This document shows, one piece after another, positions 9,953-17,752 of a stretch of DNA of 41,820 nucleotides (its first letter is position 1; every line of letters begins with the position of its first letter). The notes under the pieces are model-generated. The model had not been told where the DNA came from and did not search any database. It saw nothing but the letters and a program-made list of their open reading frames with translations. A program made the translations under genes and the position numbers. The DNA lies in contig CAIXEA010000137.1 of NCBI GenBank assembly GCA_903918315.1, positions 1 to 41,820 of the forward strand, written 5' to 3'. This DNA is from an uncultured Acetobacteraceae bacterium (GTDB lineage: Bacteria; Pseudomonadota; Alphaproteobacteria; Acetobacterales; Acetobacteraceae).

Positions 9953-10918
9953 GTGAACGACGTGCTTCCAGCCTGGCAGTCACCTTTGGAGTCGATCGAC
10001 GCCGTCGACCAGGGCCTGACCGCCGCCGGCTATATCGCCAACCGCCAGATCACCACCGCCATCTACATGGCGCATCACCTGCAGAAACCCATCCTGGTGG
10101 AAGGCCCGGCCGGTGTCGGCAAGACCGAGCTGGCGAAATCCGTGGCAGCCTGGATGAAGCTGCCGCTGATCCGTATGCAGTGCTACGAAGGGCTCGACGA
10201 GTCCAAGGCATTGTATGAATGGAAATACGGCAAGCAGCTGCTGTACACCCAAATCCTCAAGGACAAGATCAGCTCGGTCATCGGCGAATCCGATAACCTC
10301 GCGACGTCGCTGAACAAGCTGCACGCGTTTGGGGATATCTTCTTCTCCAAGCAGTTCCTCGAACCCCGCCCGCTGCTGCGCGCGCTCGAAGAGCCGGGCG
10401 GCGCGGTGCTGCTGATCGACGAAATCGACAAATCCGATCAGGAATTCGAAGCCTTCCTGTTGGAAATCCTGTCGGACTTCCAGGTCACCATCCCGGAAAT
10501 CGGCACCGTCGGGGCGATCGTGCCGCCGATTGTGCTGCTGACCTCCAACAGCACCCGCGATCTCGGCGATGCGCTGAAGCGGCGCTGTCTGCATCTGCAT
10601 ATCGGCTTCCCGGATGAAAAGCTGGAAGCGAAGATCATCGCCTCCCGCGTGCCGGGAATCGATGCCTCGCTGCTCAGGCAGCTCGTCAGCTTCGTGCAAC
10701 AGCTGCGCGCACTGGATCTGAAGAAGGTGCCCTCGGTCAGCGAAACCATCGACTGGGCCAAGGTGCTGGTGCTCCTGCACACCTCGGTCCTGAGTGTGGA
10801 TCTGGTGCGCGATACGCTGAACGTGCTGCTGAAGTTTGAGGCTGATATCGAAGCCGCGAACAAGCAGATCGCCGGCCTGACGCACAAGGCGCGTTCGGAC
10901 GCCGGGCTCGCGGCCTGA
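9953..10918 (+). CDS. MoxR-type AAA+ ATPase (CoxD-like)
   Basis: A 321-residue AAA+ ATPase of the MoxR group. Walker A is GPAGVGKTE at residues 51-59 and Walker B is LLIDEIDKS with Asp156-Glu157. Sensor 1 is in LLTSNSTRDLGDALKRR, which also supplies the arginine finger. MoxR proteins act as metallochaperone-like remodelling ATPases with VWA partners. The start is GTG at 9953, with GGAG nine bases upstream. An in-frame ATG at 9914 has no ribosome-binding site and adds unrelated residues. The stop overlaps the VWA gene by one base. The pair resembles coxD/coxE of carbon monoxide dehydrogenase loci, but no CO dehydrogenase genes are visible here. Confidence 0.85.
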   Translation: MNDVLPAWQSPLESIDAVDQGLTAAGYIANRQITTAIYMAHHLQKPILVEGPAGVGKTELAKSVAAWMKLPLIRMQCYEGLDESKALYEWKYGKQLLYTQILKDKISSVIGESDNLATSLNKLHAFGDIFFSKQFLEPRPLLRALEEPGGAVLLIDEIDKSDQEFEAFLLEILSDFQVTIPEIGTVGAIVPPIVLLTSNSTRDLGDALKRRCLHLHIGFPDEKLEAKIIASRVPGIDASLLRQLVSFVQQLRALDLKKVPSVSETIDWAKVLVLLHTSVLSVDLVRDTLNVLLKFEADIEAANKQIAGLTHKARSDAGLAA

Positions 10919-12330
10919 TGTCTGGTTCGGCCTCCGCCAGCGAGCCGCTGCGCCGCTTCCTCCAGGTGGCGCGGGGCGCGGGTTTGCGCGTCTCCGCCGC
11001 CGAAGGCATCGACGCCGCGCGCGCCGTCAAAATGATCGGTTACGCCGATCGGGAGATTTTGAAGGATTCGCTGGGTTTGATCCTGGCGAAAACGCCGGAG
11101 GAGAAATCCGCCTATCACGAAGCGTTCGAACTCTATTTCAAACGCGACGATATCGGCGGCAACCCCGATCAGGACCAGGATCAGGACGACAGCCCGCAAG
11201 GCGATGGACCCAACCAGAGCAACCCGGGTTCCCAGGCCCAGGGCGGAGAGGGCATGGGCGGCTCCGGCGGCCAGACGCTCGGCCAGATGCTGGAACAGGA
11301 AGACCGCGCCTCCCTCGCCACCGCCATGGAACAGGCGGCGCGGGAAGCCGGGATCGAGAACATCCGCTTCTTCACCCAGAAGAACCTGTATGCACGGCGG
11401 ATCCTCGATCGGATGGGATTACGCCAGGTTGAGCGCGATATCGAAGCGCTGCGCCAGACGGGCACGCCCGAAGGCCTCGGCCGGGCGCAGTTCCTCGAAG
11501 GGCGGGTCGATCAACTGCGCGACTCCGTGCGCGATTTCGTGGAACGCAACCTGATCCTGTTCGCCAAAGGGGAAACCGAGAAGTTCCGCGAGGAACTGCT
11601 GAAATCCGCCCGGCTGTCGAATCTGGAGCGGCGCGATCTCGACCGGATGCGCGTGCTGGTGCGCCAGATGGCGAAGAAGCTGGCTGCCCGCTACGCGAAA
11701 ACCCGCCGCCGCCGGCTGCGCGGGCAGTTGGACATCCGCCGCACCATGCGCCGCAACATGGGCTGGGGCGGCATTCCGTTCATCACCGTCTGGAAGCAGA
11801 AGCGCATCGAGAAGCCGCGGGTGATGGTGCTGTGCGACGTGTCCGGCTCGGTCGCGGCCATGTCGCAGTTCCTCCTGATGTTCCTCTATGCGTTGAACGA
11901 GGCCCTGTCCGACATAAGGTCCTTCGCCTTCGCGGGTTCGCTGATCGAGGTCAGCGAGATTCTGGAGAAAGAACCTGTCGAGCAGGCGATCACCAGGATC
12001 ATGGAAACCATTGGTTTCGGCTCCTCGAATTTCGGCAATTCCTTCGCCGATTTCGAGGACGGCTGGATGCAGCACGTCACCAACAAAACGACGATCATCA
12101 TCCTCGGCGACGCACGCGGCAACCGAACCGATCCGCGCACGGATATCGTTGCGCGGATGTCGCAACGGGCGAAACGGATTATCTGGTTGAATCCGGAATA
12201 TAAATCCGCCTGGGGCACAGGCGATTCGGATATGTATCGATACGCTCCCTTCTGCAATCTGGTGACGGTGTGCAACACGCTCCGGCATCTGGAACGGGCG
12301 ATTACCGATATTCTGGAGGACGCGGTTTAA
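10918..12330 (+). CDS. VWA domain-containing CoxE-like protein
   Basis: A 470-residue protein. Residues 1-80 are helical. Residues about 84-120 form a low-complexity Asp/Gln/Gly-rich linker (DQDQDQDDSPQGDGPNQSN). A basic helical segment follows, and then a von Willebrand A domain with a complete-looking metal-ion-dependent adhesion site: DVSGS at residues 307-311, a Ser/Asn-rich loop GFGSSNFGNSF, and an aspartate in ILGDARGNRTDP. The MIDAS should bind Mg2+ and a client acidic residue. The ATG is shared with the stop of the MoxR gene (TGATG). As a MoxR-VWA pair it probably helps mature or insert a metal cofactor; the client is not encoded next to it. Confidence 0.83.
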   Translation: MSGSASASEPLRRFLQVARGAGLRVSAAEGIDAARAVKMIGYADREILKDSLGLILAKTPEEKSAYHEAFELYFKRDDIGGNPDQDQDQDDSPQGDGPNQSNPGSQAQGGEGMGGSGGQTLGQMLEQEDRASLATAMEQAAREAGIENIRFFTQKNLYARRILDRMGLRQVERDIEALRQTGTPEGLGRAQFLEGRVDQLRDSVRDFVERNLILFAKGETEKFREELLKSARLSNLERRDLDRMRVLVRQMAKKLAARYAKTRRRRLRGQLDIRRTMRRNMGWGGIPFITVWKQKRIEKPRVMVLCDVSGSVAAMSQFLLMFLYALNEALSDIRSFAFAGSLIEVSEILEKEPVEQAITRIMETIGFGSSNFGNSFADFEDGWMQHVTNKTTIIILGDARGNRTDPRTDIVARMSQRAKRIIWLNPEYKSAWGTGDSDMYRYAPFCNLVTVCNTLRHLERAITDILEDAV

Positions 12331-12360
12331 GTCCCTGCGGCGGGAACGGCCTCCATCCGC

Positions 12361-13725
12361 CTACCGCCGCACCCGCGCCGCCGGGTGGCTCGCTGGCAAC
12401 CGCGCCTGTCCGGGCCCATTCAGCTTCTCCCGCAGGGTGCCCGGCGCATAGGCCGTCTTATAAAGGCCCCGACGCTGCAATTCCGGAATGACGCCATCGA
12501 CGATGTCGGTGAAGGTCTCCGGCGTGACGGCATAGGCCAGATTGAACCCATCGACCGCGGCGCCCTCCATCCACGACTCGAACGTATCGGCCACGTCCGT
12601 ATAGGACCCCACCGTCACCGGCCCGCGCCCGCCAATGGCCGCGTGACGCGCGATCTCCCGCGGGGTCCAGGACCGTCCCGGATCAGCCGTCGTGAAACTC
12701 TCCAACGCCGAGGTCATGGCATTCCGCTCCGTGAACCGGATCGGCTCATCGGGCGGCAGGGACGCGAAATCGAGGCCGGTCCAGCCCGACATCAACGCCA
12801 GCGCGCCGTCCTCCGACACATGGTTCAGATAGTCCTGGTATTTGGCCTGCGCATCTGCCCGCGTCGGGCCGGTGATGACCGTCATCAGCGTGAAGATCGC
12901 GACATCGGACGCCTGCCGCCCGGCCGTGACCGCGCGGGCGCGGATGTCGGTGGCGATGTCGCGCACCACTTTCTGCGACGGCCCGTTGATGAACACGCAC
13001 TCCGCATGGTCCGCCGCGAACTGCCGCCCCCGGGTCGAGGCCCCGGCCTGATACAGTACCGGCGTGCGCTGCGGCGAGGGCTCGCACAGATGGATCGCAT
13101 CGACCTGGAAATGCGGTCCGTCATGGGTGATGCGGTGAATGCGGCTGGCATCGGCGAAGCGACGCCCGGCACGGTCGCGCAGCACCGCTTCGTCTTCCCA
13201 GCTGGCTTCCCAGAGCTTGTAGACCGCCTGCATATAGTCCTCCGCGACCTCATAGCGGGCGTCGTGGCCCACTTGCTCGGTCCGGCCCATGCCGCGCGCG
13301 GCGCTTTCCAGATAGCCGGTGACGATGTTCCAGCCGACACGCCCCTTGGTGAGGTGATCGAGCGTGCTCATACGCCGGGCGAAGGGATAGGGGTGCTCAT
13401 AGGACAAGGCGCAGGTGACGCCGAAGCCGAGATGGTCCGTCACCGCCGCCATGGCGGGAATGACCATCAGCGGGTCATTGACCGGGACCTGCACGGCCTG
13501 TTCCAGCGCGGTGCGGGCGGAGCCCTGGTAGACGTCATAAATCCCCAGCACATCGGCCAGGAACACGGCGTCGAACAGCCCGCGTTCCAGGATGCGGGCC
13601 AGATCCATCCAATAGTCCAGCGTGTTGTACCGGTCCGCCTGATCCCGCGGATGGGTCCACAGGCCTGGCGACTGATGACCGATACAGTTCATCTCGAAGG
13701 CATTGAGGCGAATCTGCTTTGGCAT
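12361..13725 (-). CDS. LLM-class flavin-dependent monooxygenase (NtaA/SnaA/DszA family)
   Basis: A 454-residue luciferase-like monooxygenase of the nitrilotriacetate/dibenzothiophene-sulfone monooxygenase branch. Recognition features are the N-terminal LNAFEMNCIGHQSPGLWTHP, GLFDAVFLADVLG, NDPLMVIPAMAAVTDHLGFG, and the segment KGRVGWNIVTGYLESAARGMG. SPQRTPVLYQAGASTRGRQFA is the FMN phosphate-contact region. Enzymes of this branch use FMNH2 supplied by a separate reductase and oxidise C-N, C-S or C-Cl bonds; no reductase is adjacent. The C-terminus after residue 430 is basic and Pro-rich. It converges on the VWA gene with a 30-bp gap. It is separated from the next minus-strand gene upstream by a 252-bp repeat-bearing gap, so it may have its own promoter. 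Confidence 0.85.
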   Translation of the reverse strand: MPKQIRLNAFEMNCIGHQSPGLWTHPRDQADRYNTLDYWMDLARILERGLFDAVFLADVLGIYDVYQGSARTALEQAVQVPVNDPLMVIPAMAAVTDHLGFGVTCALSYEHPYPFARRMSTLDHLTKGRVGWNIVTGYLESAARGMGRTEQVGHDARYEVAEDYMQAVYKLWEASWEDEAVLRDRAGRRFADASRIHRITHDGPHFQVDAIHLCEPSPQRTPVLYQAGASTRGRQFAADHAECVFINGPSQKVVRDIATDIRARAVTAGRQASDVAIFTLMTVITGPTRADAQAKYQDYLNHVSEDGALALMSGWTGLDFASLPPDEPIRFTERNAMTSALESFTTADPGRSWTPREIARHAAIGGRGPVTVGSYTDVADTFESWMEGAAVDGFNLAYAVTPETFTDIVDGVIPELQRRGLYKTAYAPGTLREKLNGPGQARLPASHPAARVRR

Positions 13726-13862
13726 GGCGATGGGTCCCGGCGGCTGGCTGGATCGGGTGGATAAGGCACGCGGGGTGGGGGCGCAACGTTGTCCCCTCCC
13801 CGATGTTGGTACCCCCGACGGGCGTCAGCCCGCGGCCACGAAATCCTTGGCGCGAAAGGGCG

Positions 13863-13883
13863 ATCCCCGTAGCACGCGGGGAT
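13863..13883. repeat. REP-like hairpin in the 13726-13977 intergenic gap
   Basis: ATCCCCG at 13863-13869 and CGGGGAT at 13877-13883 form a perfect 7-bp stem with a 7-base loop, followed by GACCGTC. The CGGGGATGAC end resembles the common proteobacterial extragenic palindromes. Two copies of GTCACGCCC follow at about 13888 and 13900. The 252-bp gap that holds it contains no convincing gene; the rest is GC-rich spacer and the dispersed repeat at 13942-13966. Confidence 0.45.
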
Positions 13884-13941
13884 GACCGTCACGCCCGCCT
13901 GTCACGCCCCACCCCGGATAATGGCCACCACGCAATGCCGG

Positions 13942-13966
13942 GGCAAAACCCCATACGCCGTGAGAC
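13942..13966 (-). repeat. Solitary inverted copy of the core of the 25.9-26.4 kb array
   Basis: These 25 bases match, in reverse complement, the GTCTCACGGCGTATGGGG-TCTTGCC core that recurs four times at 26011, 26143, 26275 and 26407, with one mismatch (a G-to-A on this strand inside the AAGACCCC part). The copy also sits within GGGGCAAAACCCC, a small perfect hairpin. It lies in an intergenic gap a few bases downstream of the shikimate-dehydrogenase-like gene. A 24/25 match 12 kb from the array shows a dispersed repeat family. Confidence 0.7.
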
Positions 13967-13977
13967 CGCGCCCCGAC

Positions 13978-14781
13978 CTACAAGGCAACGCCCATGAAGC
14001 CCGCGAGCGGCAGCAGCTGCGTCTCTGTCATCTCCACCCCCGTCTGGATCGTGCAGCCACGCGCCTGGGCCAGCGTCAGAAACGGGGTCATCGTGGGGGC
14101 GGTGACCACATCGGCCACAAAACAGCGTCCCTCCAGCCCGGCCAGGGTCGCCGCCGGCAGCGGCAGGCGCGGATCGCCGTTCATGCCGACCGGGGTGGCG
14201 TTGACCAGGATATCCAGACCCGCCGTGCCGGCGATGCCCGCCACGATCTCAATCGCCGGAAAGACCCCTTGCAACGTGGCGATCAGCCGATCCTGCTTAC
14301 TGATGTCGAGGTCCTGGATCGAGAGGCGGGCGACGTGATTTTCGCAGAGCGCATTCGCGATCGCGCAGGCCACCCCGCCCGCGCCGATCACCGCGGCCGA
14401 TTTTCCCGCGGGATTCACCCCATGCAACGTGGCGGCGGCGATGAAACCGACGCCATCCAGCATCTCCCCTTCCAGCGTGCCGTCGGGGTCGCGGCGGAAC
14501 ACGTTGATGGTGGAGAACCGGGACGCGCGTGGTGTCAGGCGGTCCATGAGCGGGGCGAGCACCTGCTTGTACGGCACGGTGACGATGATGCCGCGCAGAT
14601 TGGTCCAGCCACGCACGGTTCCGATGAAAGCCGGGACGGCGCCGGGCGCGACCTCCATCGGCACGAGGACGGTATTGAGCCCATGCGCCGTGAAGTACTG
14701 GTTCATCACGCCGGGGGATTTCACCTGCACGATGGGGTTGCCGATGATGCCGACGACGGCGGTGGTGCCGGTGACGAGCAT
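13978..14781 (-). CDS. Shikimate dehydrogenase-like oxidoreductase (divergent AroE family)
   Basis: A 267-residue protein with the AroE fold. It has an N-terminal substrate domain, then an NAD(P)-binding Rossmann domain with VIGAGGVACAIANAL near residue 125 and the family motif LVNATPVGMNGD. The catalytic lysine is kept in VTVPYK and the aspartate in MLDGVGF. Other substrate-site positions differ from classical AroE: the usual P-I-x-H-S-x-S-P-x-x-H-N reads PIVQVKSPGVMN (residues 16-27), so one binding serine is Val20, and the N-T-D triad is M-L-D. It is therefore probably not the biosynthetic shikimate dehydrogenase; quinate-like or other hydroxy-acid oxidation is possible. ATG 14781 lies five bases after GAGGAGG, a strong ribosome-binding site, so the in-frame TTG at 14799 is rejected. 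Confidence 0.8.
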   Translation of the reverse strand: MLVTGTTAVVGIIGNPIVQVKSPGVMNQYFTAHGLNTVLVPMEVAPGAVPAFIGTVRGWTNLRGIIVTVPYKQVLAPLMDRLTPRASRFSTINVFRRDPDGTLEGEMLDGVGFIAAATLHGVNPAGKSAAVIGAGGVACAIANALCENHVARLSIQDLDISKQDRLIATLQGVFPAIEIVAGIAGTAGLDILVNATPVGMNGDPRLPLPAATLAGLEGRCFVADVVTAPTMTPFLTLAQARGCTIQTGVEMTETQLLPLAGFMGVAL

Positions 14782-14808
14782 GGAAGCCTCCTCGATCAAT
14801 ACGCGCTG

Positions 14809-15942
14809 CTATGGCCGGGGCGAGGGCACCAGCAACAACAGCAGGAATGCCCCGCCGACCAACGATCCGGACAAGGCCAGCGCCACATACGGCCCGGCGT
14901 CGTCCAGCACCAGTTGGAATAGCAGCGGCGAGCCCCCCTGCAATATCCGTGTCGGCGCCGCCAACAACCCGGTTCGCAGCCCGTATCCGGCGGGTCCGAA
15001 CAAGGCCAAAGGCAGGGTGCCGCGCGCGATGGTCATGATGCCGTTCCCGGCGCCGTGCAGCAGCACGAACGCAATGCCGGCCGGGGCGCCGAAGATCGCC
15101 AGCAGCACCGCCCCGATCGGGTTCAGGCAGGTCGCCAGCCGGGCCGAGAGCAACGGGGAGCCTTTGCGCAGGATGGTGAACTCCACCAGGCGGGCCAGGA
15201 CCTGGGCCGGGCCAACCAGGGCGGCCGCGGCGACCGCGGCGTGCGGCGTGGCACCCATCGCCTCCAGCAAACGCGGCAGATGCGCGGCCATGGCGGTGGC
15301 GACGAACCAGGTCATCGCGAACACGGCCGCCAGTACGATCATGGTCCAGGGGATGCCGCGGGCGGGTTCATGCGCGGGGACCGCCACGGGGTCCGGGGGC
15401 GGCGCCTTCGGCACCAGAAATCGGTTCATGGGCAGCCCGATCACCAGATGCAGGGCGGCCCAGGCCAGGCACGCCCCCCGCCAGCCGAACTGGTCGATGA
15501 ACAGCGCGCTGGCGGGCCAGCCAACGGTACTGGCGAAGCCGGCGAACAGGGTGATGCCGGTGATGGCATTGCGGGCATCGCGCCCATACAGGCCGGCGAC
15601 GGTTGCGAACGATGCCTCATACAGGCCGAAGCCCATCGCGCCGCCAATCACCGTCCAGGCCAAAATAAGCCCGGCCAGCCCGGATGCCTGCGACATGAGC
15701 ACTAGGCCCGCCGCGAATACCACGTTGGTTGCCGCCAGCACGCTGCGCCCGCCATGCAGATCGATGGTGCGCCCGGCGAGCGGGCCGAGCAGGCCGGAGA
15801 GCAGCAGCGCGCCAGAGAAGACCCCAAAGAACCAGGTCTTCGACACATCCAGATCGGCCGATATCGGGTCTGCGAAGACCGCGGTCAGGTAATAGGATGA
15901 TCCCCAGGACAGGGTCTGGGTCAGGCCCAGCGTGGACACCAC
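14809..15942 (-). CDS. MFS transporter, with a probable N-terminal frameshift in an 8-C run
   Basis: At least 377 residues with about eleven to twelve hydrophobic segments in the major facilitator pattern, starting VSTLGLTQTLSWGSSYYL and with a basic loop LAGRTIDLHGGRS between helices 2 and 3. In the sequence as given, the frame can only start at GTG 15942, right at the beginning of helix 1. An ATG at 15977 overlaps the upstream gene's stop as ATGA, exactly where a coupled start would be expected, but it is in another frame. The two frames meet at eight consecutive C (plus strand 15942-15949). With nine, translation from 15977 would read MTLAALRQRRGG then VVSTLGL. It is either a sequencing slip, a true mutation or a phase-variable tract. 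It lies 27 bp upstream of the shikimate-dehydrogenase-like gene and probably imports its substrate. Confidence 0.8.
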   Translation of the reverse strand: MVSTLGLTQTLSWGSSYYLTAVFADPISADLDVSKTWFFGVFSGALLLSGLLGPLAGRTIDLHGGRSVLAATNVVFAAGLVLMSQASGLAGLILAWTVIGGAMGFGLYEASFATVAGLYGRDARNAITGITLFAGFASTVGWPASALFIDQFGWRGACLAWAALHLVIGLPMNRFLVPKAPPPDPVAVPAHEPARGIPWTMIVLAAVFAMTWFVATAMAAHLPRLLEAMGATPHAAVAAAALVGPAQVLARLVEFTILRKGSPLLSARLATCLNPIGAVLLAIFGAPAGIAFVLLHGAGNGIMTIARGTLPLALFGPAGYGLRTGLLAAPTRILQGGSPLLFQLVLDDAGPYVALALSGSLVGGAFLLLLLVPSPRP

Positions 15943-15973
15943 CCCCCCCGCCGCTGCCGCAAAGCCGCCAGCG

Positions 15974-16405
15974 TCATCTGAGCGTCCCCCAGTCCAGGAC
16001 GCGCGCGATCCGGATCGCGATCACCGGCAAGGGGGCGATGTCCATGGCTCGATACTGCGGGTAGCGGACCCGCAGCCGAACCTGGGCGGCATCATGCTCC
16101 TGACCCGCGTAGAGGATGTCAGCGGACCCGCGCAGCATCACCCAGGCGAGGCGGGTCCAATCCTCATCCCAGCGATCCACGGTCAGGGCCACGGCCGGGT
16201 TCTCAGCGATATTACGCAGGCGCTTCAGGGGGATATCGGTCCGCTTCGGCTTTTCATCGACAGTGATATAGGCCGAACGGCCGATAATCGCATAGCAAAC
16301 CGGCACCAGATGCGGCGCACCTTTGATGTCCGCGGTGGCCAGATGCCCCATACGGCCATGCTCGAGAAACCGGTCTTGCGCGTCGGTCAACATGGCAGCC
16401 ATCAT
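15974..16405 (-). CDS. Pyridoxamine-5'-phosphate-oxidase-fold protein (Rv0121/F420-type)
   Basis: A 143-residue split-barrel flavin- or F420-binding protein. The line GHLATADIKGAPHLVPVCYA, then KPKRTDIPLKRLRNI and VDRWDEDWTRLAWVMLRG, matches the PPOX-class family typified by mycobacterial Rv0121, which is predicted to use coenzyme F420. Whether this organism makes F420 is not visible here, so FMN or heme handling remains possible. I chose ATG 16405, with GGAG seven bases upstream; an in-frame upstream start at 16438 adds an unlikely Cys/Trp-rich tail and overlaps the divergent gene. The stop overlaps the expected start of the MFS gene as ATGA. It is the first gene of the minus-strand block. 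Confidence 0.75.
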   Translation of the reverse strand: MMAAMLTDAQDRFLEHGRMGHLATADIKGAPHLVPVCYAIIGRSAYITVDEKPKRTDIPLKRLRNIAENPAVALTVDRWDEDWTRLAWVMLRGSADILYAGQEHDAAQVRLRVRYPQYRAMDIAPLPVIAIRIARVLDWGTLR

Positions 16406-16436
16406 AGGGCAACTCCACCAACAAGAGGAAATCGCC

Positions 16437-17000
16437 ATGGCCGACGCCGAAACCCTGCCACGGACCCCGCCGCAGATCCTGGGCCCGTTCTACCCGTTCA
16501 TGCACACGCCCACGGACTCCGGGGACCTGACGAACGGGGGCAAGGCCCAAGGGACCGTCCTGTATTTGTCTGGCCGGATTCTGACCGACGATGGGCAGCC
16601 GATCGTGAACGCCCGAGTGGAAATCTGGCAGGCCAATGCCAATGGCCGCTACGCGCATCCGAACGACACCACCACCCAGCCCCTGGATCCCGGGTTCAAC
16701 GGCTTCGCCGTCACTCACACCGACAGCCAGGGGCGCTATGCGTTCAAGACCATCCGCCCCCGGGCCTACGAGGTGGCGCCGACCCGCTGGCGCCCGGCTC
16801 ATATCCATTTCTGCGTCGACAGCTCCAGCGAACGCCTGGTCACCCAGATGTATTTCAAGGGCGATCAATACAACGAGTCCGACAGCTGGCTGAACAGCGC
16901 CAGCCGCAAAGACCTCCTGATCGTCGATCCGGCACCGGCCACCGGCAAGGAAGCCGGCGCGCAGGCGGTCACATTCGACGTGGTGATGATGCGGGCCTGA
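16437..17000 (+). CDS. Intradiol ring-cleavage dioxygenase
   Basis: A 187-residue non-heme Fe(III) dioxygenase of the protocatechuate 3,4-dioxygenase/catechol 1,2-dioxygenase fold, cleaving a catechol ring between its hydroxyls. The core begins at about residue 40 with a transthyretin-like beta sandwich (LSGRILTDDGQPIVNARVEIWQ). The four predicted iron ligands are visible: Tyr72 in NGRYAHP, Tyr111, and His122 and His124 in RPAHIHF. The loop between the second Tyr and first His is about two residues shorter than in pseudomonad protocatechuate dioxygenase. The length is that of a single-chain short form, so the natural catechol is uncertain. ATG 16437 follows AGAGGA; only 31 bp separate it from the divergent PPOX-fold gene, so the two share a promoter region. 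Confidence 0.85.
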   Translation: MADAETLPRTPPQILGPFYPFMHTPTDSGDLTNGGKAQGTVLYLSGRILTDDGQPIVNARVEIWQANANGRYAHPNDTTTQPLDPGFNGFAVTHTDSQGRYAFKTIRPRAYEVAPTRWRPAHIHFCVDSSSERLVTQMYFKGDQYNESDSWLNSASRKDLLIVDPAPATGKEAGAQAVTFDVVMMRA

Positions 17001-17069
17001 CATCCTGCATGACGCGGGGCCACCGGCGCGCTATGCAGCGCTGGTGTTCCCTCGCGCCGGAGTCAATCG

Positions 17070-17663
17070 ATGCACGTCCCCAGCCTGAGCCGACGCGCCA
17101 GCCTGTTGCTGCCATTCCTGCTGGCAGCCTGCGGTGGCGGCGACGACCGGACGGATTTCCCGCCTTTGCGTTACGACTACCTTCCGACGCTGCCATTGAA
17201 CGTCGCGACATTGTTGACCGAGGTCCGGTTCGTTCCGGGACGGCAGTCCGCCGATGTGACCGACAGCGCCCCGGTCGACCTGGCGGCAACCCTCAAAGGC
17301 CTGGCAACCGATCGGCTCAAACCGAGCGGCAGCAAGGACCGGGCGATCTTCGCGATTCGTCAGGCGTCCTTCCTGCTGCGCGGCGATCAGGTCACCGGCA
17401 CGCTGGAGGCCACGCTGGAGATCATCACCGACGACGGACAGCACGCCGGTTATGTGGAAGCGCGGGCACGGCGCCAATATACCGGGCGGACCAGCCAGCT
17501 GCGCGGCATCCTCTACGACATGACCGTCGGCATGATGGACGATATGAACGTCGAGCTCGAATTCCAGATCCGCAAATACCTGAAGGCCTGGATTGTGGAA
17601 TCCACCAATGTGGCACCGACGCCCGTTGCCGCGGAGCCTCTGGCCGCGCCATCCCGGCGTTAG
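17070..17663 (+). CDS. Predicted lipoprotein of unknown function
   Basis: A 197-residue protein with a lipoprotein signal: Arg8-Arg9, hydrophobic residues 11-18 and a lipobox Leu-Ala-Ala-Cys with the lipidated residue at Cys21, followed by GGGDD. The absence of an Asp at +2 suggests outer-membrane sorting under the E. coli rule. The mature part has alternating beta-like and amphipathic stretches (VRFVPGRQSADVTDSAPVDL, ASFLLRGDQVTGTLEATLEI) and a helical C-terminal region with several Met (YDMTVGMMDDMNVELEFQI). I do not recognise a named family. GGAG seven bases before the ATG supports the start. A strong hairpin follows the stop. Confidence 0.75.
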   Translation: MHVPSLSRRASLLLPFLLAACGGGDDRTDFPPLRYDYLPTLPLNVATLLTEVRFVPGRQSADVTDSAPVDLAATLKGLATDRLKPSGSKDRAIFAIRQASFLLRGDQVTGTLEATLEIITDDGQHAGYVEARARRQYTGRTSQLRGILYDMTVGMMDDMNVELEFQIRKYLKAWIVESTNVAPTPVAAEPLAAPSRR

Positions 17664-17696
17664 GTCGGGCCAACAGGCGCGGTCTGAGCGCGGCAA

Positions 17697-17729
17697 AAAG
17701 GCGCCGGTTCCGGGGGAACTGGCGCCTTT
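17697..17729. terminator. Bidirectional intrinsic terminator
   Basis: AAAGGCGCCGGTTCC (17697-17711) and GGAACTGGCGCCTTT (17715-17729) form a 15-bp stem with one G-T mismatch around a three-base loop. Reading on the minus strand the stem is followed by five T (complement of the A run at 17695-17699), giving a canonical terminator for the Bax-inhibitor gene. On the plus strand it ends in TTTG and may also stop the lipoprotein transcript. Confidence 0.8.
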
Positions 17730-17752
17730 GTCGAAGGTACGGACGAGCCGGT

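Noticed and set aside
13882-14922. Plus-strand open frame containing the GKTPYAVR peptide and running through the AroE-like gene
   Set aside because: It is antisense to a recognised dehydrogenase-fold gene; the peptide arises from the dispersed repeat.
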